Positions 1 through 8,960 are shown, numbered from the stretch's first letter. The stretch is DNA of 38,882 bases from Candidatus Zambryskiibacteriota bacterium (GCA_026394775.1 JAPLZY010000028.1:1-38882); one strand, 5' to 3'. The notes: generated by a model from the letters alone, not told the origin. Translations and numbers: made by a program.

Positions 1-141
1 AACTCACGCGGATGGTGAGAGAAACTTTGTTTGTTCGACGTTCCTTGATTGATCTTCTTTCACTTTCAGAGAAGACAGTATCAAGGATTAGTGAGGGTGA
101 GGTGGTGCAGTCAGAGTTTAGATTTTAGTGGGACAGCAGTG

Positions 142-244
142 ATTTCTTGCCGATCACTTTTTGAGAAGTGTGATCTATCAGAATTTTTTTAAATTTTCTC
201 ATACAAAAAGTATACAAGTGTTCGGATTCAAATGGGATGTTAGG
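142..244 (-). mobile_element. IS30-type element, end remnant
   Basis: Positions 152-244 match 31861-31953, the right end of the complete IS30-type element, with one mismatch in 93 bases; the match extends weakly to about 142 and then stops. The remnant keeps the terminal repeat, the -10 box, the reverse ATG (200-202) and the seven-T run at 184-190 (seven A on the coding strand). Nothing left of 142 resembles the transposase, so only this end survives. It lies just upstream of the small gene that follows and may have displaced that gene's promoter. Confidence 0.85.
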
Positions 245-292
245 TTGAGTGCGAATCCTTAACCCATCGGCCAAAAGGCCGGAAGGAAATGT

Positions 293-421
293 ATGAAAAA
301 AGAAGTAAGTGTGATGCCTGAAAGAAGAGCTACTCTTGTTCAGGCTCCAATTTATCAAATCTGCTTCGACATTGAGTGGCAACAAGACGATAGATATCGG
401 CTTAAGCCCTGGTTTCGTTGA
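293..421 (+). CDS. Small ORF, possibly the true N-terminus of the next gene in another frame
   Basis: This 42-codon frame starts at an ATG preceded by a good Shine-Dalgarno (GGAAGGAA) and by a short GC hairpin (CGGCC AAAA GGCCG). It ends at a TGA inside the next reading frame, which is open from 315. The initiation signals belong to this frame, while the long downstream protein is in the other frame and has only a TTG start. Either this is a short leader peptide, or the two frames are one gene joined by a frameshift near 400-420. No family is recognised. Confidence 0.4.
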   Translation: MKKEVSVMPERRATLVQAPIYQICFDIEWQQDDRYRLKPWFR

Positions 422-836
422 GGGTTTGTGTCGACTCGACGAGGTTGTGGAGTTGATTAATAAACAGTTTGGGGTGCGCTGGACCAAGAAAGGTTTACTG
501 CAGCGATTCGCTATACCTCGCGAAGAAGGGCGAATCAAGGTGCCTAATGGTACGACGCGCTATGACCTTGATTTGATCTGGGTTGGTGACGTTGAAATCC
601 AGTACGACACCTACAACAGCAATCACGTGAAATTTGTAGATGCATGGACTATGCCAGTATATGTTTCGTCTGGTTGGGTCAAAGATGTGTTTTGGGCACT
701 CTACGTACACTGTACACGTGCAAAAAGGTCAGCAGATGGCCGGAAAATAGCGTGTTTGGAAGACGGAAGTCTTGTGTTTGACATGGTTGGTACAGGATAT
801 ACCAATTTAAAATTCAAGCCAAAATCCAGTAGCTGA
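336..836 (+). CDS. Hypothetical protein (166 aa), orphan gene before rpsL
   Basis: This 166-residue frame opens with TTG (336-338) and has no convincing Shine-Dalgarno of its own. The visible ribosome site belongs to the overlapping frame starting at 293. The protein is soluble, rich in Trp, Tyr and Val, and has no signal peptide or membrane segment. No family is recognised. It ends just before a strong hairpin terminator and is separated from rpsL by that terminator and an rpsL promoter, so it is an independent unit. The start is uncertain; a frameshift joining it to the 293 frame is possible. Confidence 0.6.
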   Translation: MFRLQFIKSASTLSGNKTIDIGLSPGFVEGLCRLDEVVELINKQFGVRWTKKGLLQRFAIPREEGRIKVPNGTTRYDLDLIWVGDVEIQYDTYNSNHVKFVDAWTMPVYVSSGWVKDVFWALYVHCTRAKRSADGRKIACLEDGSLVFDMVGTGYTNLKFKPKSSS

Positions 837-850
837 AACAAATAGTGAGT

Positions 851-883
851 AAGGGTCGCCATATGATGTGGCGGCCCTTTTTA
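851..883 (+). terminator. Intrinsic terminator after the orphan gene
   Basis: Eleven base pairs (851-861 with 869-879, one G-T pair) close a 7-nt loop and run into a T tract. It insulates the orphan gene from rpsL. Confidence 0.85.
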
Positions 884-915
884 ATATCTTTAAATAAAGG
901 CCTAGGGTTATAGTA

Positions 916-944
916 TTGCAATTTTACCCGATATGTATTAGAGT
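916..944 (+). promoter_or_regulatory. Putative rpsL promoter
   Basis: TTGCAA (916-921), a 17-nt spacer and TAGAGT (939-944) lie 8 nt before the rpsL ATG. The -10 is imperfect. If used, the leader would be 1-3 nt, so the str transcript would be nearly leaderless; no Shine-Dalgarno is present. Confidence 0.5.
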
Positions 945-952
945 AGTAGCCA

Positions 953-1384
953 ATGTCAACGATAAATCAATTGGTAAAGAAAAGCCGTTCAAGTATCAAG
1001 CGAAAAGTGCGATCTGTCGCCCTTACTCGTGGTTTTAACGTATTGAAAAACCGACCGATCTTTTATTCATCACCATTTAAACGAGGTGTATGTACAAAGG
1101 TAACTACAAAGACTCCAAAGAAGCCTAACTCAGCGATTCGAAAGATTGCCCGAGTAAGACTTTCAAACGGTATGGAAGTTACTGCATACATCCCAGGTAT
1201 GGGTCACACACTCCAGGAACACTCAGTGGTAATGCTCCGAGGTGGTAAGGTAAAGGACGTAGGACTCCGATACCAGATCGTTCGAGGAGTACTCGACGCT
1301 ACTGGTGTAGAAAAACGAGGTAAGTCACGAAGCCGATACGGTGCAAAGAAAGGTAAAGGTGGAGCAGCGGCTAAAAAAAAGTAG
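953..1384 (+). CDS. rpsL: 30S ribosomal protein uS12
   Basis: uS12 lies at the decoding centre of the small subunit and is needed for translational accuracy. The conserved core is visible: KRGVCTKV, then the TPKKPNSA loop that contacts the A site, then RVRLSNG and a Lys-rich tail. At 143 residues it is longer than the usual ~124, mostly because of extra residues between the NQL start and KRGVC. It starts the str cluster ahead of rpsG. The spacer before its ATG has no Shine-Dalgarno. Confidence 0.97.
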   Translation: MSTINQLVKKSRSSIKRKVRSVALTRGFNVLKNRPIFYSSPFKRGVCTKVTTKTPKKPNSAIRKIARVRLSNGMEVTAYIPGMGHTLQEHSVVMLRGGKVKDVGLRYQIVRGVLDATGVEKRGKSRSRYGAKKGKGGAAAKKK

Positions 1385-1462
1385 ATTAAAGATACCGGAT
1401 TAAAAGATTAAAGAATAAGAGAAATCCCATTCATTAATCCTTAATCTATAATCATCAATCCA
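1385..1462 (+). repeat. AT-rich intergenic inverted repeat, GATTAA/TTAATC type, copy 1
   Basis: The rpsL-rpsG spacer has a left half made of GATTAAA-like words and a right half made of ATTCATTAATCC-like words, so the two halves can pair. A second spacer of the same design lies at 19562-19637 before rplF. The right half ends just before the rpsG start. Confidence 0.6.
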
Positions 1463-1470
1463 AACAAAAC

Positions 1471-1941
1471 ATGCGACGAAAAGTAACAAATCGAAATATG
1501 GTGTCTGCGGACCACGTGTATAACTCAGAGAAAATCTCTAAGTTTATTAACTATGTGATGATCCGAGGTCAAAAAGAAACTGCACGAGGTATTGTGTACG
1601 GCGCACTTGAATCTATCAAGGAAAAAGCAAAAGTGGAGGACCCAATGGAAGTGTTTGATACAGCTCTTAAAAATACAGGTCCTTTGATGGAAGTACGCTC
1701 ACGACGAGTGGGAGGTGCAAACTATCAGATTCCTCGAGAAGTTCGACCAGAACGACGCAACTATCTTTCAATGAAATGGATTGTAGAAGCAGCACGAGGT
1801 AAAAAAGGTGCTCCAATGGCAAGTAAACTCGCAGAAGAAATCATGCTCGCATCTAAAAACGAAGGTGAAGCAGTGAAGAAACGAGAAAACACTCATAAGA
1901 TGGCTGAAGCCAATAAGGCCTTCGCCCACTTCGCTTGGTAA
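1471..1941 (+). CDS. rpsG: 30S ribosomal protein uS7
   Basis: uS7 binds the 3' major domain of 16S rRNA and nucleates head assembly near the E site. The 156-residue length is standard. Family features include the MRRK start, the central VGGANYQIPREV segment and a WIVEAAR helix near residue 110. It is the second gene of the str unit and lacks a Shine-Dalgarno; the ATG follows an A-rich stretch. Its last codons form the left arm of a long perfect inverted repeat that acts as terminator. Confidence 0.97.
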   Translation: MRRKVTNRNMVSADHVYNSEKISKFINYVMIRGQKETARGIVYGALESIKEKAKVEDPMEVFDTALKNTGPLMEVRSRRVGGANYQIPREVRPERRNYLSMKWIVEAARGKKGAPMASKLAEEIMLASKNEGEAVKKRENTHKMAEANKAFAHFAW

Positions 1942-1993
1942 TTTAAAAAAAATACTCCTTAGGGAGTATTTTTTTTAAATTACCAAGCGAAGT
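1928..1993 (+). terminator. 31-bp perfect inverted repeat, terminator overlapping the rpsG 3' end
   Basis: Arms 1928-1958 and 1963-1993 pair perfectly over 31 bp around TTAG. The centre (CTCC/GGAG followed by eight T) is a bidirectional intrinsic terminator. The outer 10-14 bp mirror the last rpsG codons and stop codon, which ordinary terminators do not require. Confidence 0.85.
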
Positions 1994-2055
1994 AATATAA
2001 CAGTGCCTGGCATTCCCGATAGGGAATGATTTGTGTATTTGTAATGATTTTTAAC

Positions 2056-2087
2056 AAAAAAAGCTGCCTCCCTGGTGAAGGGGAGGC
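2056..2087 (-). terminator. Intrinsic terminator of the small reverse gene
   Basis: Read on the minus strand, GCCTCCC pairs with GGGAGGC around a 7-8 nt loop and is followed by AGC and seven T. It lies 16 nt after the stop of the reverse 58-residue gene and supports that gene as real. Confidence 0.8.
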
Positions 2088-2102
2088 GTATGCAGAGAGA
2101 TG

Positions 2103-2279
2103 CTATTTGAGTTGATTTTCGGGGACTGTGAACCGCACCCCTTTCAGATCAACTTTATAATAAGGCGCTCCACGTTCCGTGGGACGAAATGCAATGATCT
2201 TTACGGTATGGTGTCCGTATGGAGCAAGCCCCCCCTCTTTATACTTAGGGGAGGTAATGGGTTTGGAAGGAACAGACAT
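2103..2279 (-). CDS. Hypothetical protein (58 aa), reverse gene between rpsG and fusA
   Basis: I chose the ATG at 2279 (58 residues) over the TTG at 2315 because the TTG lies inside a good -35 box. The protein is small, basic and soluble, with no family recognised. A sigma70-type promoter lies immediately upstream and an intrinsic terminator immediately downstream, both on this strand, which argues for a real single-gene unit running against the str cluster. The -10 ends 7 nt before the ATG, so the mRNA is predicted to be leaderless. Confidence 0.6.
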   Translation of the reverse strand: MSVPSKPITSPKYKEGGLAPYGHHTVKIIAFRPTERGAPYYKVDLKGVRFTVPENQLK

Positions 2280-2286
2280 GAAGAGT

Positions 2287-2315
2287 ATTAAACCAATTTT
2301 AAAATTATAAGTCAA
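2287..2315 (-). promoter_or_regulatory. Promoter of the 58-aa reverse gene (leaderless type)
   Basis: TTGACT (2310-2315), a 17-nt spacer and TTTAAT (2287-2292) on the minus strand, then 7 nt to the ATG. The predicted start site falls on or next to the start codon. Confidence 0.65.
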
Positions 2316-2411
2316 ACCAATTGCTTCAGCTCCTCTTTTAGTATATAGTTTTGGGTATTAAATTATCTCACGGTTTTTCGTGTTGATTTTAATTATTACA
2401 TATTATTTATC

Positions 2412-2445
2412 CCCGCCTCATCGGCGGGCCTGCCGAGGAGGCAGG
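2412..2445 (+). repeat. Tandem GC hairpins upstream of fusA
   Basis: Two hairpins abut: CCCGCC-TCATC-GGCGGG (2412-2428) and CCTGCC-GAGGA-GGCAGG (2429-2445). An alternative single longer hairpin pairs GCCTC/TCGGC with GCCGA/GAGGC. They lie 17 nt before the fusA ATG in an otherwise AT-rich region. The role is unknown; a control element or an extragenic palindrome are both possible. Confidence 0.7.
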
Positions 2446-2462
2446 TTTAATCAATTTTATAT

Positions 2463-4604
2463 ATGAATCGCGATTATCCACTAGAAAGAGTTCGTAACTT
2501 CGGTATCATTGCCCATATTGACGCGGGTAAGACCACAACATCAGAGCGTATTCTGTACTACACAGGTATGTCTCACAAGATCGGGGAAGTGCACGATGGT
2601 GCAGCAACCACTGACTGGATGGAACAAGAAAAAGAACGAGGTATCACCATTACCGCGGCGGCTATTACGTGTTTCTGGAACCCAACATACATGGGTACGG
2701 ATGTATCTAAAAAACTTCGATTCAATATTATTGACACTCCAGGTCACGTAGACTTTACGGTAGAAGTAGAGCGATCTTTGAAGGTGCTCGACGGTGGAGT
2801 AGTGGTGTTTGACGGTGTAGCAGGTGTAGAGCCTCAGTCAGAGACTGTATGGCGACAAGCAGACAAGTATCATGTGCCTCGAGTGTGCTTCATCAACAAG
2901 CTCGACCGAACAGGAGGTTCTTTTGACCGATCATTCAAGTCTATTGTTGAACGACTCAACAAAAATGCAGTACGAATGCAGCTTCCTATCGGTGAAGAAG
3001 GAGATTTTGAAGCGGTGATCGACCTTTTGAAAATGAAAGCCTACTACTTTGAAGGTGAAATGGGTATGCAGATTCGTGAAGAAGAGATCCCAGCAGCATA
3101 TCTTGCAGATGCGACTAAGTTTAGAGCAGAGCTCGTGGAAAAAGCGGTTGAATACGACGATGCAATGATGGCAGGGTATCTTGAAGGTAAAGAATTTACA
3201 ATCGATGAACTTAAGGCGGTGATCCGAAAAGCAACTATTGCAAACAAGCTTTTCCCTGTGTTTACCGGATCTGCTCTTAAAAACAAAGGAGTACAGCTCG
3301 TACTTGATGCGGTGGTAGACTATCTTCCATGTCCACTCGACATTCCACCTGTACACGGTACTGACCCAAAGACTGGAGATGAAATTACTCGTACAGCTTC
3401 TGATACAGAGCCATTTGCAGCACTTGCATTCAAACTCCAAACAGACCCATTCGTAGGACAGCTTACCTTCTTCCGAGTGTACTCAGGTACAATCGAATCA
3501 GGTTCATATATCTACAACTCAACAACAGGTGAAAAAGAACGCCTAGGACGTATCGTACGTCTCCAGGCAAACGACCGAGAAGAAGTGAAGAAGGTGTATG
3601 CAGGGGAGATTGCTGCGGCGGTAGGATTGAAAAATGCAAAAACATCGCATACATTCTGTGATGAAGCAAACCCTATCATTCTCGACCCTATTAAGTTTGC
3701 AGAACCAGTGGTGTCTTTGCGTGTTGAACCAAAAACAAAAGCTGACCAAGAAAAAATGGGTATGGCTCTTAAAAAACTCGGAGATGAAGATCCAACTTTC
3801 CGTGTATCATCAAACCCTGAAACAGGGGAGACTATTATTTCAGGTATGGGTGAACTTCACCTTGAAATCATGGTTGACCGTATGAAGCGAGAGTTTACTG
3901 TGGAAGTAAATGTTGGTAAGCCACAAGTAGCGTACCGAGAGACTATTCTTGGTTCTGCTGAAGCGGATCACAAATACGTGAAGCAGACAGGAGGTAAAGG
4001 TCAGTATGGTCACGTACGACTTACTATTAAACCAATGGAAGCGCTCGTTGAAGGTGAAAAAGTGCCTAAAAACGTCAAGCGATATGATGAATTTGAATTT
4101 ATTGACTCTATTAAAGGAGGTGTGATCCCACAAGAATTTATCCCTGCAGTAGAAAAAGGTGTGAAAGAAGCAATGGATCGAGGTATTGTTGCTGGATACA
4201 AGATGGTAAACGTATCATGTGAACTTACCTTTGGTTCATACCACGATGTGGACTCATCTGAAATCGCATACAAGATCGCGGCATCTCAGGCATTCCAGGA
4301 AGCAGCAAAGAAAGCAAAATCTGTTATTCTTGAACCTATTATGAAGGTAGAGTGTATTATGCCAGACCAGTTTATGGGAGACGTGACCGGTTCACTTTCT
4401 TCAAAACGAGGACAAATCGAAGGTATGGAAGAGCGATTTGGCCTTAAAGTGATCAAAGCAAAGGTTCCTCTTTCAGAAATGTTTGGATACACCACTGATA
4501 TTCGTTCTATGACTCAGGGTCGTGGATCGATGACGATGGAATTTGATCACTATGAAGTGGTTCCTCCTAATGTCGAGAAAACTATTGTTGATTCAAGAAA
4601 ATAA
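2463..4604 (+). CDS. fusA: Elongation factor G
   Basis: EF-G is the GTPase that drives translocation and, with RRF, ribosome recycling. The 713-residue length is typical. The P-loop AHIDAGKTT is at residues 17-25, followed by the RGITITAAA switch I region, DTPGHVDF and NKLD. Domains II-V follow, including [10 protein letters not shown] and a C-terminal region with YEVVPPNV. It has no Shine-Dalgarno; a double GC hairpin sits just upstream. A strong terminator after it separates it from the large unknown gene, so tuf is not directly downstream as it is in E. coli. Confidence 0.98.
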   Translation: MNRDYPLERVRNFGIIAHIDAGKTTTSERILYYTGMSHKIGEVHDGAATTDWMEQEKERGITITAAAITCFWNPTYMGTDVSKKLRFNIIDTPGHVDFTVEVERSLKVLDGGVVVFDGVAGVEPQSETVWRQADKYHVPRVCFINKLDRTGGSFDRSFKSIVERLNKNAVRMQLPIGEEGDFEAVIDLLKMKAYYFEGEMGMQIREEEIPAAYLADATKFRAELVEKAVEYDDAMMAGYLEGKEFTIDELKAVIRKATIANKLFPVFTGSALKNKGVQLVLDAVVDYLPCPLDIPPVHGTDPKTGDEITRTASDTEPFAALAFKLQTDPFVGQLTFFRVYSGTIESGSYIYNSTTGEKERLGRIVRLQANDREEVKKVYAGEIAAAVGLKNAKTSHTFCDEANPIILDPIKFAEPVVSLRVEPKTKADQEKMGMALKKLGDEDPTFRVSSNPETGETIISGMGELHLEIMVDRMKREFTVEVNVGKPQVAYRETILGSAEADHKYVKQTGGKGQYGHVRLTIKPMEALVEGEKVPKNVKRYDEFEFIDSIKGGVIPQEFIPAVEKGVKEAMDRGIVAGYKMVNVSCELTFGSYHDVDSSEIAYKIAASQAFQEAAKKAKSVILEPIMKVECIMPDQFMGDVTGSLSSKRGQIEGMEERFGLKVIKAKVPLSEMFGYTTDIRSMTQGRGSMTMEFDHYEVVPPNVEKTIVDSRK

Positions 4605-4630
4605 AAATCAAATAACAAGTAAAAGTTAAA

Positions 4631-4668
4631 AAACAAAACTGACATCGCTGTCAGTTTTGTTTTTTTGT
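4631..4668 (+). terminator. fusA terminator
   Basis: Fourteen base pairs (4631-4644 with 4649-4662) close a TCGC loop and continue into a T tract. It ends the rpsL-rpsG-fusA unit. Confidence 0.9.
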
Positions 4669-4690
4669 ACACATGTTATATTTTTTTTCA

Positions 4691-4720
4691 TTGCAACCAA
4701 GCTCTATACCGAGATACAAT
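4691..4720 (+). promoter_or_regulatory. Promoter of the 1276-aa gene (leaderless type)
   Basis: TTGCAA (4691-4696), an 18-nt spacer and TACAAT (4715-4720) are followed by exactly 6 nt and then the ATG at 4727, so the predicted +1 is the A of the start codon. Confidence 0.6.
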
Positions 4721-4726
4721 AGATGA

Positions 4727-7700
4727 ATGGAAGAAACTCCTGAGAAAATTTCAATAAAAAATCCAGAGACTGCCGATGCAATAGCAGAACTTCAAGAAGC
4801 GCTTGAAGGAGACCCAACAGAATTACCTGGAGGTTTTTTGAAAGTAAATAGTAGTAACATTAGTGGAGGATTAAGACCTGTAGAAGATTTGATAAAAAAT
4901 ACTAAACCTGAGCTTGGTGTTTTAGAAGAACAAAGGGTGGACACAGAACGGGAACCTGTTCCAGTCACCACTCGGAGATTACCAAAACAGTATTACGATG
5001 AAGCCAGTCATGTCCTGGATTTACATATCGAAGGTGATAAAAATAGTGAGGCTGAAGCAATAGATTTCTTCTCCCGAGGACGTAGGTCAATCGAAGAATT
5101 TTTTGAAGCAAAAAATATTAAAGGGCTCACCTTAAGAGCAAGAGACGCCCAGACGAGATGGAAAAAAGTTATTGAAAAACTCATAGATCGAGATTTGATT
5201 GGGGACTATGGAAATGGAATATATGGGGGAGCGGCATTACGAGGAGGATCAGGTGGTTCAGAAAAAGAAGCTTCTCCAATTGGAGAATCAGAGTCTTGGA
5301 TCGTACCAGATGATTTTAGGAATGAATTTGAACGGATACAAAATGCGAATCGTGATCCAGGAATACAGAAAGATCTAGATATCTTTAAGCACTTCGGTCT
5401 AGATGTTGTTCGAACAAAAGAGGATTTGATAAAAAAACTTCAAGACACCAAAGGAGCAGGGACTTTTACAGATAAGCAGTATAATTTACTTCTATCAATG
5501 ATAAATAGAGAAGAAAGAGAACCTGCTTCTAAAGTAAAGGAAGAGACAGTGCCTCTAGTAGTTGAAAATCAACCACAATCTCCTTTGGTTGTCGAAGAGG
5601 AAGAAGATTTTACCGTCAGTGAATCTTTTGTAGATGGAATTCGATCTGGTGCGGAAACTTGGAAGAATATGAACTTGGAAGATAAAGATGGTAATAAACT
5701 CCCATTAACACCAGAGAGCTATATCAGGAGTATGGGAGGTGTTTTGAGTCAAAAGAATATAAATAAAGTAGCCATAGCGTTCGATACCCTCGTAGAACAA
5801 GGTTTTGCATTTAAAACACCGCAGGGGTATGAGATTCAAAAAATATCTCGTATTACAAAAAAAGAGTCTGCTACAGAAAAAGCTTCTGAAGTCCCAGAAT
5901 CAATACTCCTCACGCTCAATAATTTAGGAGATCGTTTGAGTAACGCTGTCCCTATTAGGTTTTTGGTGGCTGACTTAAAAAAACCAGGGGTTACAAAAGA
6001 ACAGGTAGCTCAGTTGATTACCGCTTCAGGGGTTATTGATGATGAGATGAAAAAATCACTGATTGGGATGCTTACAGGTGCGTCAAGTGAAAGTGTACAA
6101 GATCAAATACCAGAAGCACCGCGTATGGAAGATTCTGTTGCACCTGAACTTCCTGAGGCTCCACCTGTATATATCCCATGGCCACAATTCCCAGAACCTG
6201 TACCACCGCCTGTGTACAGCCCTCAGACTCCTGATACTTCTCCTGAACAACAGGCTTCTTTGCGTTACAATAAAATCGCTGATTATCTTTTGAGTCTCGC
6301 TCAAGATCCGGAATCACCGCATATATTTGGGCTTGTAGCAGCATATCTTCGTCAAGAAGGTCTAAGTGAACGAGATGTGGTATTTGAACTATCAACTCTT
6401 TACAACTATGACGTATTGTTACCAGAGCAGAAAAAAAAGATTCAAGATATTCTTGATGGGAATATCGAAGAAGAAGTTCAACCTGAAATTAAAACAGACC
6501 CAGAGCTCCCTTTGCTGGAGCCAATTGAACCTGCAATAGAAAACAAAGAAGGTCTCGATACACAGTTGCGACTCGAGCTTGCATCTGCTCGTGAAAGATA
6601 TGTTGCCTTCGAAGTAGAGTACAGAAAGAAAGTAAAAGATGGGAGAAAATGGTATCAAAATGCCATGACAACGCTCGGAGCATCTGGTAAGACATACCCA
6701 ATGCCTGATAAAGATCCGGCTCACAGTGAAGCAGAGGAAGAGTATTTTAGAGCAAAATGGCATCTTAAAAACTTTATTCTTGGAAAAGACACTGATGAAG
6801 TGCCACCTGAAAATGCTGAAGATTCTGTTAATACAGAAAACGCTCAACCGCGAAAAATTAATAAAAAATTGACTGAACAGTCAGAAAGTGAACGACGTTT
6901 AGCACAAAATCTTATAGAAGATGCTCTGTCTCCAAAAGAAAAAAGTGAGTTGCGTAAAAAAATGGAAGCAGGGCTTCGTGTGTACAACAGACTTAATCCT
7001 GCTGCACGAGTTGCTTTTAATGCAGCATTTATAACAGTGGGTTTAGTTGGTTTAGGGAAAGTAACTGCAGGGGCTGCGATGGGTATTGGTACTGTGCGTC
7101 TCGCACGAGGGCTTGTATCTCTCGGAACTGCGAATGTTGCAGGAGAAGCGTTTGACGGTATAAAAAGAAAAAAACAAGAAAAAATAAAAGAAGAACGACA
7201 GGGGTTGCATGAAGCAAATGTTACTGCTGTTGAAACTCTAGCCACGGATAGTGAGAGTGATGGTAATTATACTCTGTTTAAGGAGGAGGAGCGTAAACAA
7301 ATGGATCTTGATACGGAAGCAGCAAGACAAGAAAAGATAGATAGGTTAAAAAAAGCAGCTCTTATGGCTGTAGTGGGTGGCGCGGCGGCTTTTGGTACAG
7401 GGCTTGCTATCGACAATGTAGTTCCGTCGGGTGGCGGGGCGTCAGCACTTGATAAAAATAAAACTGGTGGAAATACTCCTTCACCTGAAAACATTCCTAA
7501 AAAAACGCCAAGCTTTATGGATAGGTTTCTGAAAAAACCCCCTGAGACTCAAACGCAGGCTTCTATACCAAAAGTCACAGAAGCTCCTACTCCTAAAGTT
7601 TCTGCTCCTGAAAAAATTATAGAAGCTCCTGTAGCAGAGGTGACTAAAGCGCCAGTTGTACCCGAAGCGCTAAAAACTCTGCCCGCAGTAGAAACACCTC

Positions 7701-8557
7701 CTGTAGCAATAGATATTAAAGGAGAAGTTAATGTTCCGCTCTCAAGTAAAGGTTATATTGCAACAATTGCAGAACTCCAAGAAAAACTTAAAGGGAAACC
7801 GCTCTCAACTGAACTTACTGCACTTCTACAAGAACCTCCAGAGAAAATAGCAATAAAGCTTGGGCTCTATAAACCGGATGAACCTGCTGAAAGCGCGCTT
7901 GGTTTTAAAGGGGACCAGATCACTCTCGACACTCAAGGGAATATTTCTCTCATGCGTGGGGATACGCATCTCGATACTTTGGTAAAAGCGGATGGAACTA
8001 TTTCTGAGTATAATGGCGAAATGTTTGATGCTGACCCTGCGTCACCTGTAGAAACAGAGACTGTCACCCCTGAACCAGAAGCCCCGAAGTCTTCAGTAGT
8101 AATTGAGCAAAAAATACCTGGAACTTTGGCCCAGACTATCGAGGAGATAGCTGTTAAAGATTCTAATTTTACAAAAATTACAGATATGTTTGATGGTAAA
8201 ATGCCTCTGAAAAAGGAGTACCAATTTGGGGATCAGTTCAAGTCACAGAGGGTAGCGTACAGCAAGTTTTTCACTGGAGAATATATAAAAAATGCACTTG
8301 ACCTTTTTGATTATCAACTTGCAATTCCATATCAAGAAGGATATATTCACGCAATCCAGAAAGGTCCAGATGTTACCATTCTCTTAAATGGTGAAAAGAT
8401 AGGATCAGGTCTTATTGGAGACGGAAAGATTGGTTTTCAGTATGAAAGTAAGCTTGGAAAAGGAATATTTGGTGTAAAAAGTGAATACGAGCAAGCATTT
8501 GCAAAAGCAGTAGCAGAAGTTGAAAAAAACAAACAGTTCTTTAAAGTGAATAAATAA
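4727..8557 (+). CDS. Large hypothetical protein (1276 aa) inside the str cluster
   Basis: No family is recognised. The N-terminal 600 residues are acidic, with predicted helical segments linked by Pro/Glu-rich stretches. A coiled-coil-like segment (LELASARERYVAFEVEYRKK) lies near residues 615-645. Two Gly/Ala-rich hydrophobic stretches lie near 760-800 and 874-899, separated by a charged Lys/Glu-rich stretch. They may be membrane helices, placing the ends on the same side. A Pro/Ala/Lys-rich linker (about 910-1000) leads to a compact C-terminal region. There is no signal peptide. It has its own leaderless-type promoter and is followed after 4 nt by a small acidic gene, so the two are probably co-expressed. 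A CPR-specific envelope or scaffold role is only a guess. Confidence 0.85.
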   Translation: MEETPEKISIKNPETADAIAELQEALEGDPTELPGGFLKVNSSNISGGLRPVEDLIKNTKPELGVLEEQRVDTEREPVPVTTRRLPKQYYDEASHVLDLHIEGDKNSEAEAIDFFSRGRRSIEEFFEAKNIKGLTLRARDAQTRWKKVIEKLIDRDLIGDYGNGIYGGAALRGGSGGSEKEASPIGESESWIVPDDFRNEFERIQNANRDPGIQKDLDIFKHFGLDVVRTKEDLIKKLQDTKGAGTFTDKQYNLLLSMINREEREPASKVKEETVPLVVENQPQSPLVVEEEEDFTVSESFVDGIRSGAETWKNMNLEDKDGNKLPLTPESYIRSMGGVLSQKNINKVAIAFDTLVEQGFAFKTPQGYEIQKISRITKKESATEKASEVPESILLTLNNLGDRLSNAVPIRFLVADLKKPGVTKEQVAQLITASGVIDDEMKKSLIGMLTGASSESVQDQIPEAPRMEDSVAPELPEAPPVYIPWPQFPEPVPPPVYSPQTPDTSPEQQASLRYNKIADYLLSLAQDPESPHIFGLVAAYLRQEGLSERDVVFELSTLYNYDVLLPEQKKKIQDILDGNIEEEVQPEIKTDPELPLLEPIEPAIENKEGLDTQLRLELASARERYVAFEVEYRKKVKDGRKWYQNAMTTLGASGKTYPMPDKDPAHSEAEEEYFRAKWHLKNFILGKDTDEVPPENAEDSVNTENAQPRKINKKLTEQSESERRLAQNLIEDALSPKEKSELRKKMEAGLRVYNRLNPAARVAFNAAFITVGLVGLGKVTAGAAMGIGTVRLARGLVSLGTANVAGEAFDGIKRKKQEKIKEERQGLHEANVTAVETLATDSESDGNYTLFKEEERKQMDLDTEAARQEKIDRLKKAALMAVVGGAAAFGTGLAIDNVVPSGGGASALDKNKTGGNTPSPENIPKKTPSFMDRFLKKPPETQTQASIPKVTEAPTPKVSAPEKIIEAPVAEVTKAPVVPEALKTLPAVETPPVAIDIKGEVNVPLSSKGYIATIAELQEKLKGKPLSTELTALLQEPPEKIAIKLGLYKPDEPAESALGFKGDQITLDTQGNISLMRGDTHLDTLVKADGTISEYNGEMFDADPASPVETETVTPEPEAPKSSVVIEQKIPGTLAQTIEEIAVKDSNFTKITDMFDGKMPLKKEYQFGDQFKSQRVAYSKFFTGEYIKNALDLFDYQLAIPYQEGYIHAIQKGPDVTILLNGEKIGSGLIGDGKIGFQYESKLGKGIFGVKSEYEQAFAKAVAEVEKNKQFFKVNK

Positions 8558-8561
8558 CAAT

Positions 8562-8849
8562 ATGAATCCTTTATCAAAAGATGTAATAGTTGAGTGGGGC
8601 TTAGGTGACCTGCCTCTCGAAGAACAAATAGATATGGTAGACCGTATCGGACGCTTGATATATCAGGCGGTTTTGGTGCGTTCTCTCGATATTCTCTCTG
8701 AGGTAGAGCAAGTCGAGTTTGACTTGCTCTTGGACGAGGATACGACTACTCCACAAGAGGTGGTGGTGTTCCTCGAATCAAAAATCCCTACGTTTAAGCT
8801 CCTGCTTAAAGAGGAGATCAATAAGCTCAAAATGGATATTCTTGTATAG
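8562..8849 (+). CDS. Small acidic hypothetical protein (95 aa), DUF5663-like
   Basis: This 95-residue acidic, all-helical protein starts 4 nt after the stop of the large upstream gene, suggesting translational coupling. The pattern of an amphipathic helix with RIGRLIYQAVL, then EVEQVEFDLLLDED and a helix ending KEEINKLKMDI, recalls the small DUF5663-type proteins of CPR genomes. This is from memory, not a search. It lies between the large protein and tuf; the function is unknown. Confidence 0.7.
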   Translation: MNPLSKDVIVEWGLGDLPLEEQIDMVDRIGRLIYQAVLVRSLDILSEVEQVEFDLLLDEDTTTPQEVVVFLESKIPTFKLLLKEEINKLKMDILV

Positions 8850-8863
8850 AGACTAGGAGCAAG

Positions 8864-8926
8864 AGGTGAGTGAGTTTTTCTCATTCTCTGACTTCTAACT
8901 TCTCTCACCTAGCATCTATTCTTGCT
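8864..8926 (+). repeat. Inverted repeat between the small acidic gene and tuf
   Basis: AGGTGAG (8864-8870) pairs with CTCACCT (8904-8910), and AGCAAG (8858-8863) can pair with CTTGCT (8921-8926). It may end the upstream unit, but no clean T tract follows. Confidence 0.4.
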
Positions 8927-8954
8927 TGACTGCTGTAGCTTTTTTGTCTAATAT
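8926..8954 (+). promoter_or_regulatory. tuf promoter
   Basis: TTGACT (8926-8931), a 17-nt spacer and TAATAT (8949-8954). Unlike the leaderless genes here it lies about 120 nt before its ATG. Confidence 0.75.
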
Positions 8955-8960
8955 AAGGTC

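Noticed and set aside
6072-7494. Several reverse ORFs inside the 1276-aa gene
   Set aside because: They overlap a long continuous coding frame, lack ribosome sites, and their composition is that of antisense frames.
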